From the NCBI GenBank assembly GCA_964415885.1, contig CAYQCE010000003.1, positions 1 through 64,000 of the forward strand: 64,000 nt of DNA, written 5' to 3'. Positions 42,502-52,257 of the stretch are shown here, piece after piece. Source of the DNA: CAYQCE01 sp964415885 (GTDB lineage Bacteria > Zixibacteria > MSB-5A5 > JAABVY01 > JAHJOQ01). A program made the translations under genes and the position numbers. Every line of letters starts with the position of its first letter. Position 1 is the first letter of the stretch. The notes beneath the pieces were generated by a model. The model ran no database searches, had not been told where the DNA came from, and saw only the letters and a list, made by a program, of their open reading frames with translations.

Positions 42502-43911
42502 CTATCTACCGGCCACTCCAGTGTTGTTGATCAACGTTTCCAGCGATTGATCGATGAAGTTGATGATCCTCGCCGCAGCGTTGTAGGCGTGCTGGTATTT
42601 CACCAGGTTCGCCATCTCCTCGTCCAGAGAGACTCCATGTACCGACTGCCTCGCATTATCGAGCTGCTGAACCAGCAACTCGTAATTCTGCTTCTGATTT
42701 TGGGCCTCCATGACCTGAGTACCGATAGATCCTATAATCTGTCGATAGAATTCATCTATAGTAGTTGTATTGTCGACCATCACCTTGTCCACCTTGAGAA
42801 GGTCAGCTATGGCAAGAGCGTTTGAGCCGTCACCAACCTCGCCGCTCGTGGACGCTGCTATCAGACCATGATCGTTCACGATTTCGATGTTCAGATTAAT
42901 TGTGTCGGCGGTAATGCCTAAGGGATCGAAGTAATTATAACCGGACTGCGGATTGCCGAGGGAATCCGGCATCCCGTAACCTGCGAGATGAGCCTCGTTT
43001 ACTCTCTGCACTATCGTACGAGCGAGGCTATTGACCTTGTCAAGATAGCTGGGCAACACTTCATCACGCATATTGAAGAGCGACTTCATCTCACCGTTGA
43101 AAAACTCCAGTTCGAGCTCCGTGTTCTTCCACTTCACATTGGCCGCTGCAATGTTGTCGTCGGCCACCTTATCAACATCCAGCTCCCAGAATGAGCCGGA
43201 ATCGACAAAACCCATCGAGCCGATGTATACGGTTATATTGCCGCGTTCATTCTCTCGGACGGTTACGTCCACATAGCTCGAGAGCTGATCAATCAGTAGA
43301 TCACGGCGATCACGCAGGTCGTTCGCGCTCTCTCCTGCGAGCTCGAGCTGGTTGATTCTCGAATTGATACTCGCAATCTCGCTTCCGAGGTTGTTTATCT
43401 CCGCTACCTTGATCTGAATATCTTCGTTTACAGATTTTCGCTGCTCGAATAGCTGCCGGTGTAGCTGATGAAACGCGTTCGTCAGCAGATTAGTCTGCTG
43501 AACGAGCATGTTTCTATTTTCGGGCTTCTCAGGCTGTTTGGCGAGTTCCTGCCACGATGCCCAGAAGTCATTTATCACGGCTCCGAGGCTTGTGTCCTGT
43601 GGCTCGTTGAAGAATGACTCGACCTGCTCAAGGTTCGAGGATCGGGAAGACCAGTGTCCGAGGCCCTGATTCTCCTGCCTCCAACGGTTGCTGATGAATG
43701 CATCGCGCATTCTCTCAACCGATGCAATATCAACACCCATTCCCATAATCCCATACGTGAAACGCACGGGTTCAGCATTGGTGAGATTCACGCGCTGACG
43801 AGTGAATCCGGGAGTGTTGACATTGGAGACATTATGACTCGCCGTATTCATCGAGGCCTGATGCGACATCAGAGCCTTCTTGCCGATCTCCAGTCCTTGA
43901 AACAGTGACAT
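42502..43911 (-). CDS. flgK: Flagellar hook-associated protein FlgK (HAP1)
   Basis: Hook-filament junction protein, 469 residues. The rod/hook N-terminal motif is ALMSHQASMNTASHNVSNVN followed by TPGFTRQRVN, and the C terminus ends NLVKYQHAYNAAARIINFID. The central region is compact. It follows its FlgN-type chaperone gene by 40 bases and precedes csrA. Confidence 0.96.
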   Translation of the reverse strand: MSLFQGLEIGKKALMSHQASMNTASHNVSNVNTPGFTRQRVNLTNAEPVRFTYGIMGMGVDIASVERMRDAFISNRWRQENQGLGHWSSRSSNLEQVESFFNEPQDTSLGAVINDFWASWQELAKQPEKPENRNMLVQQTNLLTNAFHQLHRQLFEQRKSVNEDIQIKVAEINNLGSEIASINSRINQLELAGESANDLRDRRDLLIDQLSSYVDVTVRENERGNITVYIGSMGFVDSGSFWELDVDKVADDNIAAANVKWKNTELELEFFNGEMKSLFNMRDEVLPSYLDKVNSLARTIVQRVNEAHLAGYGMPDSLGNPQSGYNYFDPLGITADTINLNIEIVNDHGLIAASTSGEVGDGSNALAIADLLKVDKVMVDNTTTIDEFYRQIIGSIGTQVMEAQNQKQNYELLVQQLDNARQSVHGVSLDEEMANLVKYQHAYNAAARIINFIDQSLETLINNTGVAGR

Positions 43912-43951
43912 CCGTGAAAACTTCCTTGTTTGCGAGTCTTTTGGTCGAGCG

Positions 43952-44449
43952 TCACACTGTCCGATTGACTACTATGCTCGACGGCTTCCCATTCTTCGGT
44001 TTCTTGTCGACGTAAACCGATTTGTCGTCTGCGAGCGATGCGAACAGCTTGACTGCATCCCCGATGTATTCCATCGACTTCTGAATCAGGAATTCGTTCT
44101 TTGATTTCACCCGGTTGATTTTGGCATGGAGGTCCAGAAGCCGTTTCTGCATTGCCTCCAGCCTCTCGGCCTGCGGCCTCGATAGATCGCGCGTGATGCG
44201 CGAAAGCGTTAGATCATTTGGATCGGCGTCAAGATGATTAGAGAGCTCGTTCACTACCCTCATCCGGATCTTCTCGAGATCCCGACTGCGAACAATCGCC
44301 TCTTCCTGCTGCTTTATCACATTGTTGAGACCATTGAGATCGTTCTCAACCAGGTGGTTCTGCTGCTCGGTTAGAAGCTGCAGAAACAGCTCGTACTGTT
44401 TCACTTCCTCTGAGACAGTCTCGGTCAACTTGTTGATCAATGATTCCAC
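43952..44449 (-). CDS. flgN: FlgN-type flagellar chaperone
   Basis: A 165-residue helical protein with the FlgN pattern: N-terminal LTEQQNHLVENDLNGLNNVI, middle KIRMRVVNELSNHLDAD, and a C-terminal helix KNEFLIQKSMEYIGDAVKLF. FlgN escorts FlgK and FlgL to the export gate. It directly precedes flgK. The 134-base gap between it and flgJ holds a 7-bp inverted repeat (CCATTTC/GAAATGG) but no gene. Confidence 0.82.
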   Translation of the reverse strand: MESLINKLTETVSEEVKQYELFLQLLTEQQNHLVENDLNGLNNVIKQQEEAIVRSRDLEKIRMRVVNELSNHLDADPNDLTLSRITRDLSRPQAERLEAMQKRLLDLHAKINRVKSKNEFLIQKSMEYIGDAVKLFASLADDKSVYVDKKPKNGKPSSIVVNRTV

Positions 44450-44583
44450 GCTATCTCCAGTGGGTGTTTCGATCTTCCGCTAAAGTTGTCGGTTTTTGCG
44501 CCCTGTTCCTTAACGAGATTTCCATTTCTGTACTTTCGTGTATCATTCCGAAATGGCGATTAAAGCCTCTATCGCTCGGCGCT

Positions 44584-45093
44584 TTAGTCCAACCGATCAT
44601 CGGCTTGCGGCGTCTCATCCGCCTTTCCGATACCGATTCTGATCATATCCCTGTTCATCCGACGAACACCGCTCAGGTCCCTCAGCAACTGCAGATCGGA
44701 ACCGGCTTCATCCGAGTTCTCGTCGCGATCTATCGGTTTGAAATCTGCTCCAGATTCCGATTCAGCCGCTTTCGAAGCTTCGAACGACTCGAAGTGCTCC
44801 ATCAGGAGCTTCGATATCCCAAAAGCATCGCTGTCAGCGATCTTGTCGGCGACTGCTTGATCGGCGACGGACATCATCACGTCTTGACCGAAACCGAAAT
44901 CACTCTTGTCACTAACGCTCTTGATTGACTGACGCATGGTTTTGAGAAGCTGATATACGAAAAGCGCCTCGAAGTCCCGAGTCGCTTTCTGAAGCTTGCG
45001 CCTTTCGTATTTCGGATCAACCTTGCCGACTTCTTTGAAGCCTTCTTCAGATTGCTTGTTCTCCGCTATACTCTTAAGCGCCATGAAATCCAT
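44584..45093 (-). CDS. flgJ: FlgJ-type rod-binding protein (no muramidase domain)
   Basis: A 169-residue protein with the FlgJ N-terminal domain: LQKATRDFEALFVYQLLKTM (~36), FGFGQDVMMSVADQAVADKI (~66), then GISKLLMEHFE. The glycosaminidase half found in proteobacterial FlgJ is absent, so peptidoglycan cutting for the rod must come from another enzyme. The C-terminal ~55 residues are polar and variable. It follows flgI by 24 bases. Confidence 0.88.
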   Translation of the reverse strand: MDFMALKSIAENKQSEEGFKEVGKVDPKYERRKLQKATRDFEALFVYQLLKTMRQSIKSVSDKSDFGFGQDVMMSVADQAVADKIADSDAFGISKLLMEHFESFEASKAAESESGADFKPIDRDENSDEAGSDLQLLRDLSGVRRMNRDMIRIGIGKADETPQADDRLD

Positions 45094-45117
45094 GCTTATT
45101 CTCCGCTACCGCAATCA

Positions 45118-46233
45118 CTACAGTATGATCAGTTCGGCCCGTAAGGCGCCCGCCTGTTTCAGTGCCTGGAAGATCGCTATGATATCACGTGGCGTTGCGC
45201 CGATACCATTCAGCGCCGCTGCGACCTCGGATATATTAGTCCGCTCTTCCATAGCCACCACCCGAGCCGCCTCATCCTCTACCTCTATAAAGCTCTCCTG
45301 AGACTTCACTGTCTCACCCTTCGAGAACGGGGCCGGCTGAGATATTATCGGTATCGACTTGACCGCTATCGTGATAGTACCATGTGCGAGAGCGACTGGT
45401 GCGATCGATACGTGTTCGCCGGCTACTATGGTTCCGGTCTTTTCGTTGATAACGACCCGCGCAGGTGTATCCGGCTCGACTCTGAGATTTTCTACGGTTG
45501 AAACGAACTGCACCCATCCCGATTTCATCTGAAGCGAATCGGGTACGACGAGTTCAATCGTGCTCTGATCGAGTGGATACGCGCTTCCGGGAAACACCTC
45601 GTTAATGCAGTCTTTCAGACGGTCCGCAGTCGTGAAATCCGGATTGTAGAGGCTTAGCTGAAGCACCTTGAGGTCGAAATCCTCCATCGAGTATCCGATA
45701 TTCACATCCAGTCCCCCCGGAATCCTTCCCACAAGCGTATAGTTGTTGACGATCTTGTTGTTGTCATCCACCTGCACATTGAAACCACCGATCGAGATCG
45801 GCCCCGACGCATAGCCGAATATCCGGCCGTCGACCGACTTCATAGGCGTCAGAAGCAGGCTTCCACCTTTTAGGGAAGTAGCATCGCCAAGGGAGGAGAC
45901 TGTTACATCGATGCTACTTCCCTTTTTTGTGCCAGGAGGAAGAGCAGCCGTCACTACTACTGCAGCAACGTTCTTTACCTTAACCTTCTCGACCGGTACT
46001 GTCACCCCCATACGCTGGAGCATATTGACCAGAGACTGCACGGTGAACACGGTTCCCTTGCCATCCCCCGATCCCTCCAGCCCAACAACGAGACCGTAAC
46101 CGATCAGAGACACTTCGTTTTGACTGTTGATTTTAGCTATGTCCTTTAGCCGAACCGAAGCGAACGACTTCGCCGCAAACCACAGTGTCGGCACGATAAT
46201 CAGTATCAGAAATAGAATCGTTCTCTTCTTCAT
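45118..46233 (-). CDS. flgI: Flagellar P-ring protein FlgI
   Basis: Periplasmic bushing for the flagellar rod. The 371-residue protein has a signal peptide (1-26), then the invariant VRLKDIAKINSQ and LIGYGLVVGLEGSGDGKG (~43), and the C-terminal LNGIGATPRDIIAIFQALKQ. Its presence with FlgH means the organism has a peptidoglycan layer and an outer membrane. Confidence 0.97.
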   Translation of the reverse strand: MKKRTILFLILIIVPTLWFAAKSFASVRLKDIAKINSQNEVSLIGYGLVVGLEGSGDGKGTVFTVQSLVNMLQRMGVTVPVEKVKVKNVAAVVVTAALPPGTKKGSSIDVTVSSLGDATSLKGGSLLLTPMKSVDGRIFGYASGPISIGGFNVQVDDNNKIVNNYTLVGRIPGGLDVNIGYSMEDFDLKVLQLSLYNPDFTTADRLKDCINEVFPGSAYPLDQSTIELVVPDSLQMKSGWVQFVSTVENLRVEPDTPARVVINEKTGTIVAGEHVSIAPVALAHGTITIAVKSIPIISQPAPFSKGETVKSQESFIEVEDEAARVVAMEERTNISEVAAALNGIGATPRDIIAIFQALKQAGALRAELIIL

Positions 46234-46242
46234 GACATATCC

Positions 46243-46827
46243 TCAGAAGAGCCAGTTTAGAAATCTGATTATTATTCCCGGTCGAGCACCGGTCGAAACC
46301 GGGCCCTTGCCGCGGTATGATATCTGCGCATCGGCGATGTTGTATGACTCCACGGTGTTGTCTGAATTGATGTCCTGCGATCGCACGATGCCGGAGAGGG
46401 TCAGCGTTTCATCATCATTGTTAATTGTAATCACACGGTGCCCCTCGATCACGAGGTCACCGTTGTGACGGACAGCGATCACTCTCACTGTCATATTCGC
46501 CTTCAGTTGGCCCTGCCTGCTGCTGTTTCCGCTTCCCTTGTATTCATTCGTGTTCTCGCCGGACGCGCCGAAGAGCGGGATGAAATCGAGCGTTCCGACT
46601 CCCGGGCCGCCCCTGGTATCAAACTTCCCTTCCTTCTTGACATCCGTCTGCATGCGGTTTGACGCCTGCGCGTCCTCGTAGATTTTCACCGTAAGAATGT
46701 CGCCCACGTCATGAGCTTTTATATCCGTGAACAGGCTGCCCGAACCATCGACTAGAGATCTCGCTCCGCACGGTACTGCAAGCAGGATCGACATGATCAG
46801 AATTGACAATATTATTGCAGGTCGCAT
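46243..46827 (-). CDS. flgH: Flagellar L-ring protein FlgH
   Basis: Outer-membrane lipoprotein ring of the basal body. Signal peptide with a lipobox-like LAVPC (~16-20), then SLFTDIKAHDVGDILTVKIYE, the conserved VRVIAVRHNGDLVIEGHR (~115) and ITLSGIVRSQDINSDNTV-like end. The 194 residues match the family. Nine bases separate it from flgI. Confidence 0.95.
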   Translation of the reverse strand: MRPAIILSILIMSILLAVPCGARSLVDGSGSLFTDIKAHDVGDILTVKIYEDAQASNRMQTDVKKEGKFDTRGGPGVGTLDFIPLFGASGENTNEYKGSGNSSRQGQLKANMTVRVIAVRHNGDLVIEGHRVITINNDDETLTLSGIVRSQDINSDNTVESYNIADAQISYRGKGPVSTGARPGIIIRFLNWLF

Positions 46828-46836
46828 ATAATCACC

Positions 46837-47523
46837 TCACCTGTTCACTATTACGACGCCCTCGGATTCGACTTCCGCCTGAAGACGCTTTCTCGTTTCC
46901 TTGTTCATGACATTGATCCGATCTCCAACACAGCCGTCCTCTTTCGCGACTCCAAGTGTCGAAATATCGAGTGAGCCGATTGCACAGCGTATCACGACCT
47001 CGTCGCCGCGAGCGATAACAGGAATTCGCTCGACCATGCGATACTCGAGGGCCTCACCCGCCCGAATGGTCTTGTCCGCACGCATGGAATCGAGTTTCAC
47101 ACTCGGTCGGACTATCTTGTCGAGATCGTAGGTGACGTCACAACGCTCGACGCGAAAATCACCCGGGTCGATATCCTCGCCGCGGTCTATCTTCCGATTT
47201 GCGACGTACGCCTCCTCGTAGATCCGAACTCGTGCAGACGATGAAAGCGTCTTGATCGTTACGCCGTTGCGGACGATGTCATATTTCAGCGAGTAGCTTC
47301 CGCGCGGCGGGGAAGTCATATTCGAGTAGACACGGAGCGAATCCGTTGGCCGGAGTTCATCAAAAGATCGATTCTTCCGGACACTGACAACGACCGATTC
47401 GGGATCCAAATCGAAGCGAGTGACGATGTAGTCACGGGTCGCGTTGAGGACTCTCTCGTTTGCGAGTATCTCACTTCCTGTGAGACAGATCAGAATCAAC
47501 AATCCAATGTTGAAGTATTTCAT
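46837..47523 (-). CDS. flgA: Flagellar P-ring assembly chaperone FlgA
   Basis: A 228-residue periplasmic protein with a signal peptide (1-21) and a C-terminal SAF-type domain (RKIDRGEDIDPGDFRVERCD, then IRAGEALEYRMVERIPVIAR). FlgA assists P-ring assembly. The order flgG-flgA-flgH-flgI is the common one in diderms. Confidence 0.9.
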   Translation of the reverse strand: MKYFNIGLLILICLTGSEILANERVLNATRDYIVTRFDLDPESVVVSVRKNRSFDELRPTDSLRVYSNMTSPPRGSYSLKYDIVRNGVTIKTLSSSARVRIYEEAYVANRKIDRGEDIDPGDFRVERCDVTYDLDKIVRPSVKLDSMRADKTIRAGEALEYRMVERIPVIARGDEVVIRCAIGSLDISTLGVAKEDGCVGDRINVMNKETRKRLQAEVESEGVVIVNR

Positions 47524-47528
47524 ATTAC

Positions 47529-48317
47529 CTATCTCTTTAAGTTATTGGCGATTCCCGACATATCATCCGATGTCTGGATCGCCTTCGAGTTCATCTCGTA
47601 TCCTCTCTGAGCGACAATCATGTTGACCATCTCGGTGACAACATCCACGTTGGACATCTCGAGATAGCCCTGAGCGATAGTTCCAAGCCCTTCTTCACCG
47701 GCGACTCCAATGATGGGCTCACCCGAGGCGGCGGTCTGAGCATACAGGTTGTGTCCCATCGCCTCCAGACCGGCCGGATTGATGAACTTCGCCAGTTCGA
47801 TCTGTCCCAGCTCCTGCGGATCGGTCTGACCGACTATCTTCGCATGAACCGTACCATCGAAACCGATGTGAATCGACTCCGCATCTTCCGGTACCGTAAT
47901 CTCCGGGAACATGAAATAGCCGTCGGATGTGGTGATCTGACCTTCAGCGGACAGCTTGAACGAGCCATCGCGAGAGTAGCCTATCGTCCCGTCCGGAAGT
48001 GTGATCTGGAAGAACCCGTTACCCTCGATCGAAAGGTCGAGTGCGTTGCCTGTCTGCTGAAGCTCCCCCATCTGGAACTGACGTGTCGTGGCGACCGGTC
48101 GCGTCCCGTATCCGACCTCCAGAGATGTCGGAACACGGGTCCCCGGTGAAGCCGAAGTTCCCGCCGGTCGCAGATTCCGATAGAGAACATCCTGAAACTC
48201 GAGATTGCTCTTCTTGAATCCCGTCGTATTGACATTCGCGAGGTTGTTCGCGATGTTATCAACATTCATTTGCTGTGCGGCCATTCCGGAGGCCGCGGTT
48301 CTCATTGCCCTTAACAT
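47529..48317 (-). CDS. flgG: Flagellar distal rod protein FlgG
   Basis: A 262-residue rod protein: N-terminal MRTAASGMAAQQMNVDNIAN with NVNTTGFKKSNLEFQD, C-terminal EMSNVDVVTEMVNMIVAQRG. Length and the FQDVLYRNLRPAG segment fit FlgG rather than FlgF. It lies 16 bases after flgF. Confidence 0.95.
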   Translation of the reverse strand: MLRAMRTAASGMAAQQMNVDNIANNLANVNTTGFKKSNLEFQDVLYRNLRPAGTSASPGTRVPTSLEVGYGTRPVATTRQFQMGELQQTGNALDLSIEGNGFFQITLPDGTIGYSRDGSFKLSAEGQITTSDGYFMFPEITVPEDAESIHIGFDGTVHAKIVGQTDPQELGQIELAKFINPAGLEAMGHNLYAQTAASGEPIIGVAGEEGLGTIAQGYLEMSNVDVVTEMVNMIVAQRGYEMNSKAIQTSDDMSGIANNLKR

Positions 48318-48333
48318 ATTTGCACCACCTTAA

Positions 48334-49068
48334 TTAGCTTTTTGAACCTACCTCATTGACCGTTTTGCCGAGTGTCTCGTCCTCGATCTGTATCGCCTTC
48401 TGGCTCGATTCATATTCTCTAAATGACTGGATCATGTCGACCATCTCACGGATGACATCCACATTTGCAGTCTCGATGTACCCCTGACGAACCCACAGCC
48501 GCTCGGGATCGATCGGTTGCTCGTCCTCCGGGGCTCTGAACACGCTCCCGTCCAGGCGTTCCAGCCGCTGCATGTTTTCGAACGTAACGAGCTGAAGTCT
48601 ACCTCTCTCCTCGCCGTTGACCATCACGAAGCCGTCAATGCCGACTATAATCTCGCTACCGGGCTCTATCTGAATCGGTCCGGCATCAGTCTGCAGCGCA
48701 TAGCCGTCGGGAGTCGTAACCAGCCCTTCGGGGGAAACGCTGAAGTTGCCGGCCCTCGTATAGAGATTCCGGCCATCTTCCGATTGCACGACCATAAATC
48801 CCCGTCCGTCAAGCGCGAGATTCATCGGATCGCCCGTGCGCTCGAGCACTGACTGCGAGTAATCGGTGTAGATATCGTCGTACATTGGAATCTCCCATGT
48901 CTCCTGCTTCGGCATGAAACGATCCCTCGCCTGACTAAGCTCCTGGAGGAACATTCCCTCACGCTTGAAGCCGGGCGTGGATGCGTTGGCAAGATTGTTC
49001 GAAATGACTTCCTGTTTCTTGATCTGTGGCAGCATTCCGGATGCTGCTTTGTAAATTCCTTTAATCAT
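48334..49068 (-). CDS. flgF: Flagellar proximal rod protein FlgF
   Basis: A 244-residue rod/hook family protein: GIYKAASGMLPQIKKQEVIS, NNLANASTPGFKREG, and the C-terminal YIETANVDVIREMVDMIQSF. The paired arrangement with flgG supports FlgF. It is the first gene of the operon running down to fliW. In the 227 bases upstream I see no clear sigma-54 or sigma-28 promoter. Confidence 0.92.
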   Translation of the reverse strand: MIKGIYKAASGMLPQIKKQEVISNNLANASTPGFKREGMFLQELSQARDRFMPKQETWEIPMYDDIYTDYSQSVLERTGDPMNLALDGRGFMVVQSEDGRNLYTRAGNFSVSPEGLVTTPDGYALQTDAGPIQIEPGSEIIVGIDGFVMVNGEERGRLQLVTFENMQRLERLDGSVFRAPEDEQPIDPERLWVRQGYIETANVDVIREMVDMIQSFREYESSQKAIQIEDETLGKTVNEVGSKS

Positions 49069-49295
49069 GCTATCTCTCCGCCCGATGATTCAGCGAAAGG
49101 CATGCCGGGGACAGATGACCGGGCGTAAGAGTCTCAATCGAGATTTGCAAGTTGCGGGGAATCAACGGGATGTAGACATCGATGCAATTCTGCGGCTCGG
49201 CAGGGACGGCTGCTCAACACCTCATGCAAACCAGGTTATTGGAAAGAATTTCCGCAGTACCGGGAGAGGATTTCCTTTGTCACGCAATCAGAGAG

Positions 49296-51125
49296 TCAAT
49301 CGACGAGCCACGGAGCGACCTTGCGAAGCGCTTCAGCGTGCTCTTTAGCCCCATCGAGATCGCCGTAATCCTTGAGCGATCTATAAAGCGTGTAGCGAGT
49401 CTCAACCTGCAGCGGGTTCAGCTCGAGAGCGCGTCGGAAATAGTAGAGCGCTGAATCTGCCTCGTTCGTCTGGAGGAAGCTGAGGCCGGTGAAAAACTCA
49501 AGGACTGGAAAGTCGTGTCCACACATCTTTGCAGCCTTCTGAAAGTGCTCGATAGCTTGTGACATATCTCCACCGGAAGCCGAGGCATATATATTCAAAC
49601 CATCATGAACGTGATCGGCAAACGACAGGTCGCTCAAGACCTCATTCGAATCCGCGAAATCGCCGGTTTTCTTCCAAACAAGCTTCATTTCGGTTCCGCC
49701 CATGAGAAAACCGAGCGTCGAGTAGTTCCTGCGGAAATGAGAATTGAGCACCAGAGCCCGCTCCGCGGGTGCCGAGGGCTTCTGTCCGGTAGAAAAGAGT
49801 ATATAGTCGGGACGCTGATCGAGAAGGTACTTCGTATTGAAGTTGCGTTCCTTCCACGTTGTCTTCATGCCCTCAATTTTCTCGGGGTTCTTCGCTATCT
49901 CAGGATCGGTGAGCCCGAGCATATCGATGATCTTCTTCCCTTTCAGTACATATGATACCTTACCGATCGTTGTCGTGGCGAGCGAGAAGCGCGATCGGTC
50001 TACACGCTTCAGATTCTCCGCCATGAATGTCATCTTGTTCAGGAAACTTCGCTCGACAAGCCTGGTCTGTAGAATGTAATCCTTCGGGATGATCAGACTC
50101 CAGGCAAGGTATCCGACTACAACCAAACTCGCCACAAGCTGCACGACCCTGCTGCCACTTCGCTCGATAACCAGGCGATACAACGCATAGGTCATGATGC
50201 CGAAGAGCATCGGCAGGACGGGCAGGAAGAACCTATGCACTTTCAGGACATCCCCGCCTACCAGTATGATGTAAACTGTATAGATTATGGATGCGAGCCA
50301 CAGGAACTTGACTTTGTTCGGCATTGACTTCAAGAACGCGAAAGGAAGCAAATAGAAGATACCGAACAAGCCGTAGTGATATGCGAACCGGGTGAAGTAC
50401 TCGATTCCGCTGTTTAGATACTCGATCGACATGCCGGTCTTGGCATAAAATGGATTGGGCAGCAAATCGCCAAAGTAGTAGATCTTGAATATGGCGTACG
50501 GGATCAACAGCCCAGCATACATTCCCGCATAGACCGCGAGTGATCGAATTGCATCCCTCTTAACGAGTATTCGATAGATGAGAATTATCCCGAACAACAA
50601 CCCACCCTCGGGCCTTGTGAGGGTTGCGATCACAAGCAATGCCGGCTGGACCGAAGGCCGCTTGAACTCAGCATAGATCGAAAGCGTGACCAGGAAGACG
50701 AAAAGTCCGGTTTCGAGACCGCCTATCACCCAGTAAGCAAGGGCGCCGTTCGCAGCGAGAAACGCAGGTGCGGCGAATGGAATCAGCCACCTCCTGCTGT
50801 CGCCAAAATCTCGGCAGATTTGATATGCGAATACGAGTGTCAGCGCTCCGCTCGCCACTCCCAGCAATTTCGACGTGGCAATGATGGAAAAACCCATCAT
50901 GGAAGCGAGCGATAGAAGCAGTATCCAGAGGAAGTTCGTATAGCCCTCGACTCGCTCGCCGTAATTGAATACCAGTCCGTGGCCGCTCTGGAAATTCTCC
51001 ACATAGCGATAGGATATGTAGGCGTCATCCTGAGTGAAGCTGAGCGAGACGGAGTGGAACACAAATGCGGCGACGATCACAAGCAGCAGTATTAGTTCCT
51101 GTATCTTGAATTCCCGTTCGGCCAT
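49296..51125 (-). CDS. GT-C-type membrane glycosyltransferase with C-terminal TPRs
   Basis: A 609-residue polytopic protein with about ten membrane helices in the first ~370 residues, a first-loop acidic motif FTQDDAYISYRYVENFQSGH (~30) and GERVEGYTNFLW (~57), typical of lipid-phosphosugar-using GT-C enzymes such as mycobacterial arabinosyltransferases. The soluble C-terminal part ends in two TPR-like repeats (ADSALYYFRRALELNPLQVE). It would add sugars on the outer face of the inner membrane. galT and its terminator lie upstream, and the flagellar operon starts 227 bases downstream. Confidence 0.8.
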   Translation of the reverse strand: MAEREFKIQELILLLVIVAAFVFHSVSLSFTQDDAYISYRYVENFQSGHGLVFNYGERVEGYTNFLWILLLSLASMMGFSIIATSKLLGVASGALTLVFAYQICRDFGDSRRWLIPFAAPAFLAANGALAYWVIGGLETGLFVFLVTLSIYAEFKRPSVQPALLVIATLTRPEGGLLFGIILIYRILVKRDAIRSLAVYAGMYAGLLIPYAIFKIYYFGDLLPNPFYAKTGMSIEYLNSGIEYFTRFAYHYGLFGIFYLLPFAFLKSMPNKVKFLWLASIIYTVYIILVGGDVLKVHRFFLPVLPMLFGIMTYALYRLVIERSGSRVVQLVASLVVVGYLAWSLIIPKDYILQTRLVERSFLNKMTFMAENLKRVDRSRFSLATTTIGKVSYVLKGKKIIDMLGLTDPEIAKNPEKIEGMKTTWKERNFNTKYLLDQRPDYILFSTGQKPSAPAERALVLNSHFRRNYSTLGFLMGGTEMKLVWKKTGDFADSNEVLSDLSFADHVHDGLNIYASASGGDMSQAIEHFQKAAKMCGHDFPVLEFFTGLSFLQTNEADSALYYFRRALELNPLQVETRYTLYRSLKDYGDLDGAKEHAEALRKVAPWLVD

Positions 51126-51167
51126 TGCGCCTCAAAGATACTCATTCGAACAGGGTGCGCAACTATG

Positions 51168-51196
51168 AAAAAAAGGCGCGGCTCAAGCCACGCCTT
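51168..51196 (-). terminator. Rho-independent terminator of galT
   Basis: Minus strand: AAGGCGTGGC, loop TTGA, GCCGCGCCTT with one mismatch, followed by a run of seven T. It lies 27 bases after the galT stop. Confidence 0.9.
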
Positions 51197-51222
51197 GAAA
51201 ACTCATTTCTTGTGCGCTGAAT

Positions 51223-52257
51223 CTACCTCGCCGACGCACTCTGTGTGGCCATGCTGGCGACAGTATCAATCTCATTCAGGAAGTCCGCCGCCTGCTCGGG
51301 CGGAGTCGGGTTGATATAAAAACCGGTACCCCATTCGAAACCCGCAATCTTCGTAAGCTTGGGAAATATCTCCACGTGCCAGTGGTATTCCTTCTCACTT
51401 CCCTCGATCATCGGTCCGGAGTGGACCATGTAGTTGAACGGCGGATCATTCAACGCGAGTTTCAGCTTCAGCAGAACCTCCTTGAGAAGCGACGCAAACC
51501 CGGCGTAGGTGGCATCACTCGATTTGTCAAAGTGGGTGACGTGCTTCTTGGGGATAATCCACGTCTCGAACGGGAATCTCGCCGCAAACGGCTGAATCGC
51601 AACCATCTCCTCGTTCTGACCGACGACGCGCACTCCCTGCTGCAACTCCTGCCGGACAATGTCGCAAAAGATACAGCGTTCCTTGAAATCGTAGTATATC
51701 CGCGAGCCTTTCATCTCCTCGAGAACACGCTTGGGAATGATTGGCGTTGCAATTAGCTGGCTGTGAGCATGTTCGAGCGACGCACCCGCCGCTTCACCCT
51801 GGTTTTTGAACAACATGACGTAACGAAAGCGGATGTCATTCCGCAGATCCGCCATGCGCATCCGGTAGGCATCGATCACCATTTCGATCTCCGGCACGGA
51901 CAAGTCGACGAGATCGAGGTGATGATGAGGCGTCTCGATGATGACCTCGTGAGCGCCGATGCCGTTCATCTTGTCGAACATACCCTCGCCTTCGCGATTC
52001 AGATCACCCTCGATCTTGAGTGCAGGATACTTGTTGGCGATCACTCTCAGCGTCCAGCCCGGCTTGTTCGCTGCGGACCTGTCGGGTCGAACTCCGAATA
52101 TCTCCGGAGGGGTAAGATGTTCGTTTCCCGGGCAGAACGGACACATTTTGGGGTCACGGGTCTTCGGCGGGCTAGCAAAGTCCGAAGGACGCTTTCCTCT
52201 TTCGGTCGAAATAATAACCCATCTTCCGAGGATGGGATCTTTTCTTAGTTCAGGCAT
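51223..52257 (-). CDS. galT: Galactose-1-phosphate uridylyltransferase
   Basis: Leloir-pathway enzyme exchanging UMP between UDP-glucose and galactose-1-phosphate. The 344-residue protein has the N-terminal RKDPILGRWVIISTERGKRP, a zinc pair CPFCPGNE (~38), and the active-site HAHSQ (~162) in ASLEHAHSQLIATP. The usual first residue of that motif pair, Pro (HPH), is Ala, which is common in bacterial homologues. It could provide UDP-galactose for the glycan genes. Confidence 0.9.
   Translation of the reverse strand: MPELRKDPILGRWVIISTERGKRPSDFASPPKTRDPKMCPFCPGNEHLTPPEIFGVRPDRSAANKPGWTLRVIANKYPALKIEGDLNREGEGMFDKMNGIGAHEVIIETPHHHLDLVDLSVPEIEMVIDAYRMRMADLRNDIRFRYVMLFKNQGEAAGASLEHAHSQLIATPIIPKRVLEEMKGSRIYYDFKERCIFCDIVRQELQQGVRVVGQNEEMVAIQPFAARFPFETWIIPKKHVTHFDKSSDATYAGFASLLKEVLLKLKLALNDPPFNYMVHSGPMIEGSEKEYHWHVEIFPKLTKIAGFEWGTGFYINPTPPEQAADFLNEIDTVASMATQSASAR

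Noticed and set aside
44480..44510. Plus-strand TAAAGTTG resembling a sigma-28 -35 element
   Set aside because: The base positions where a -10 should be do not match GCCGATAA, and no plus-strand gene follows.
49069..49295. Sigma-54 or sigma-28 promoter upstream of flgF
   Set aside because: I looked for GG-N10-GC and GCCGAT-type elements on the minus strand and found no acceptable match.
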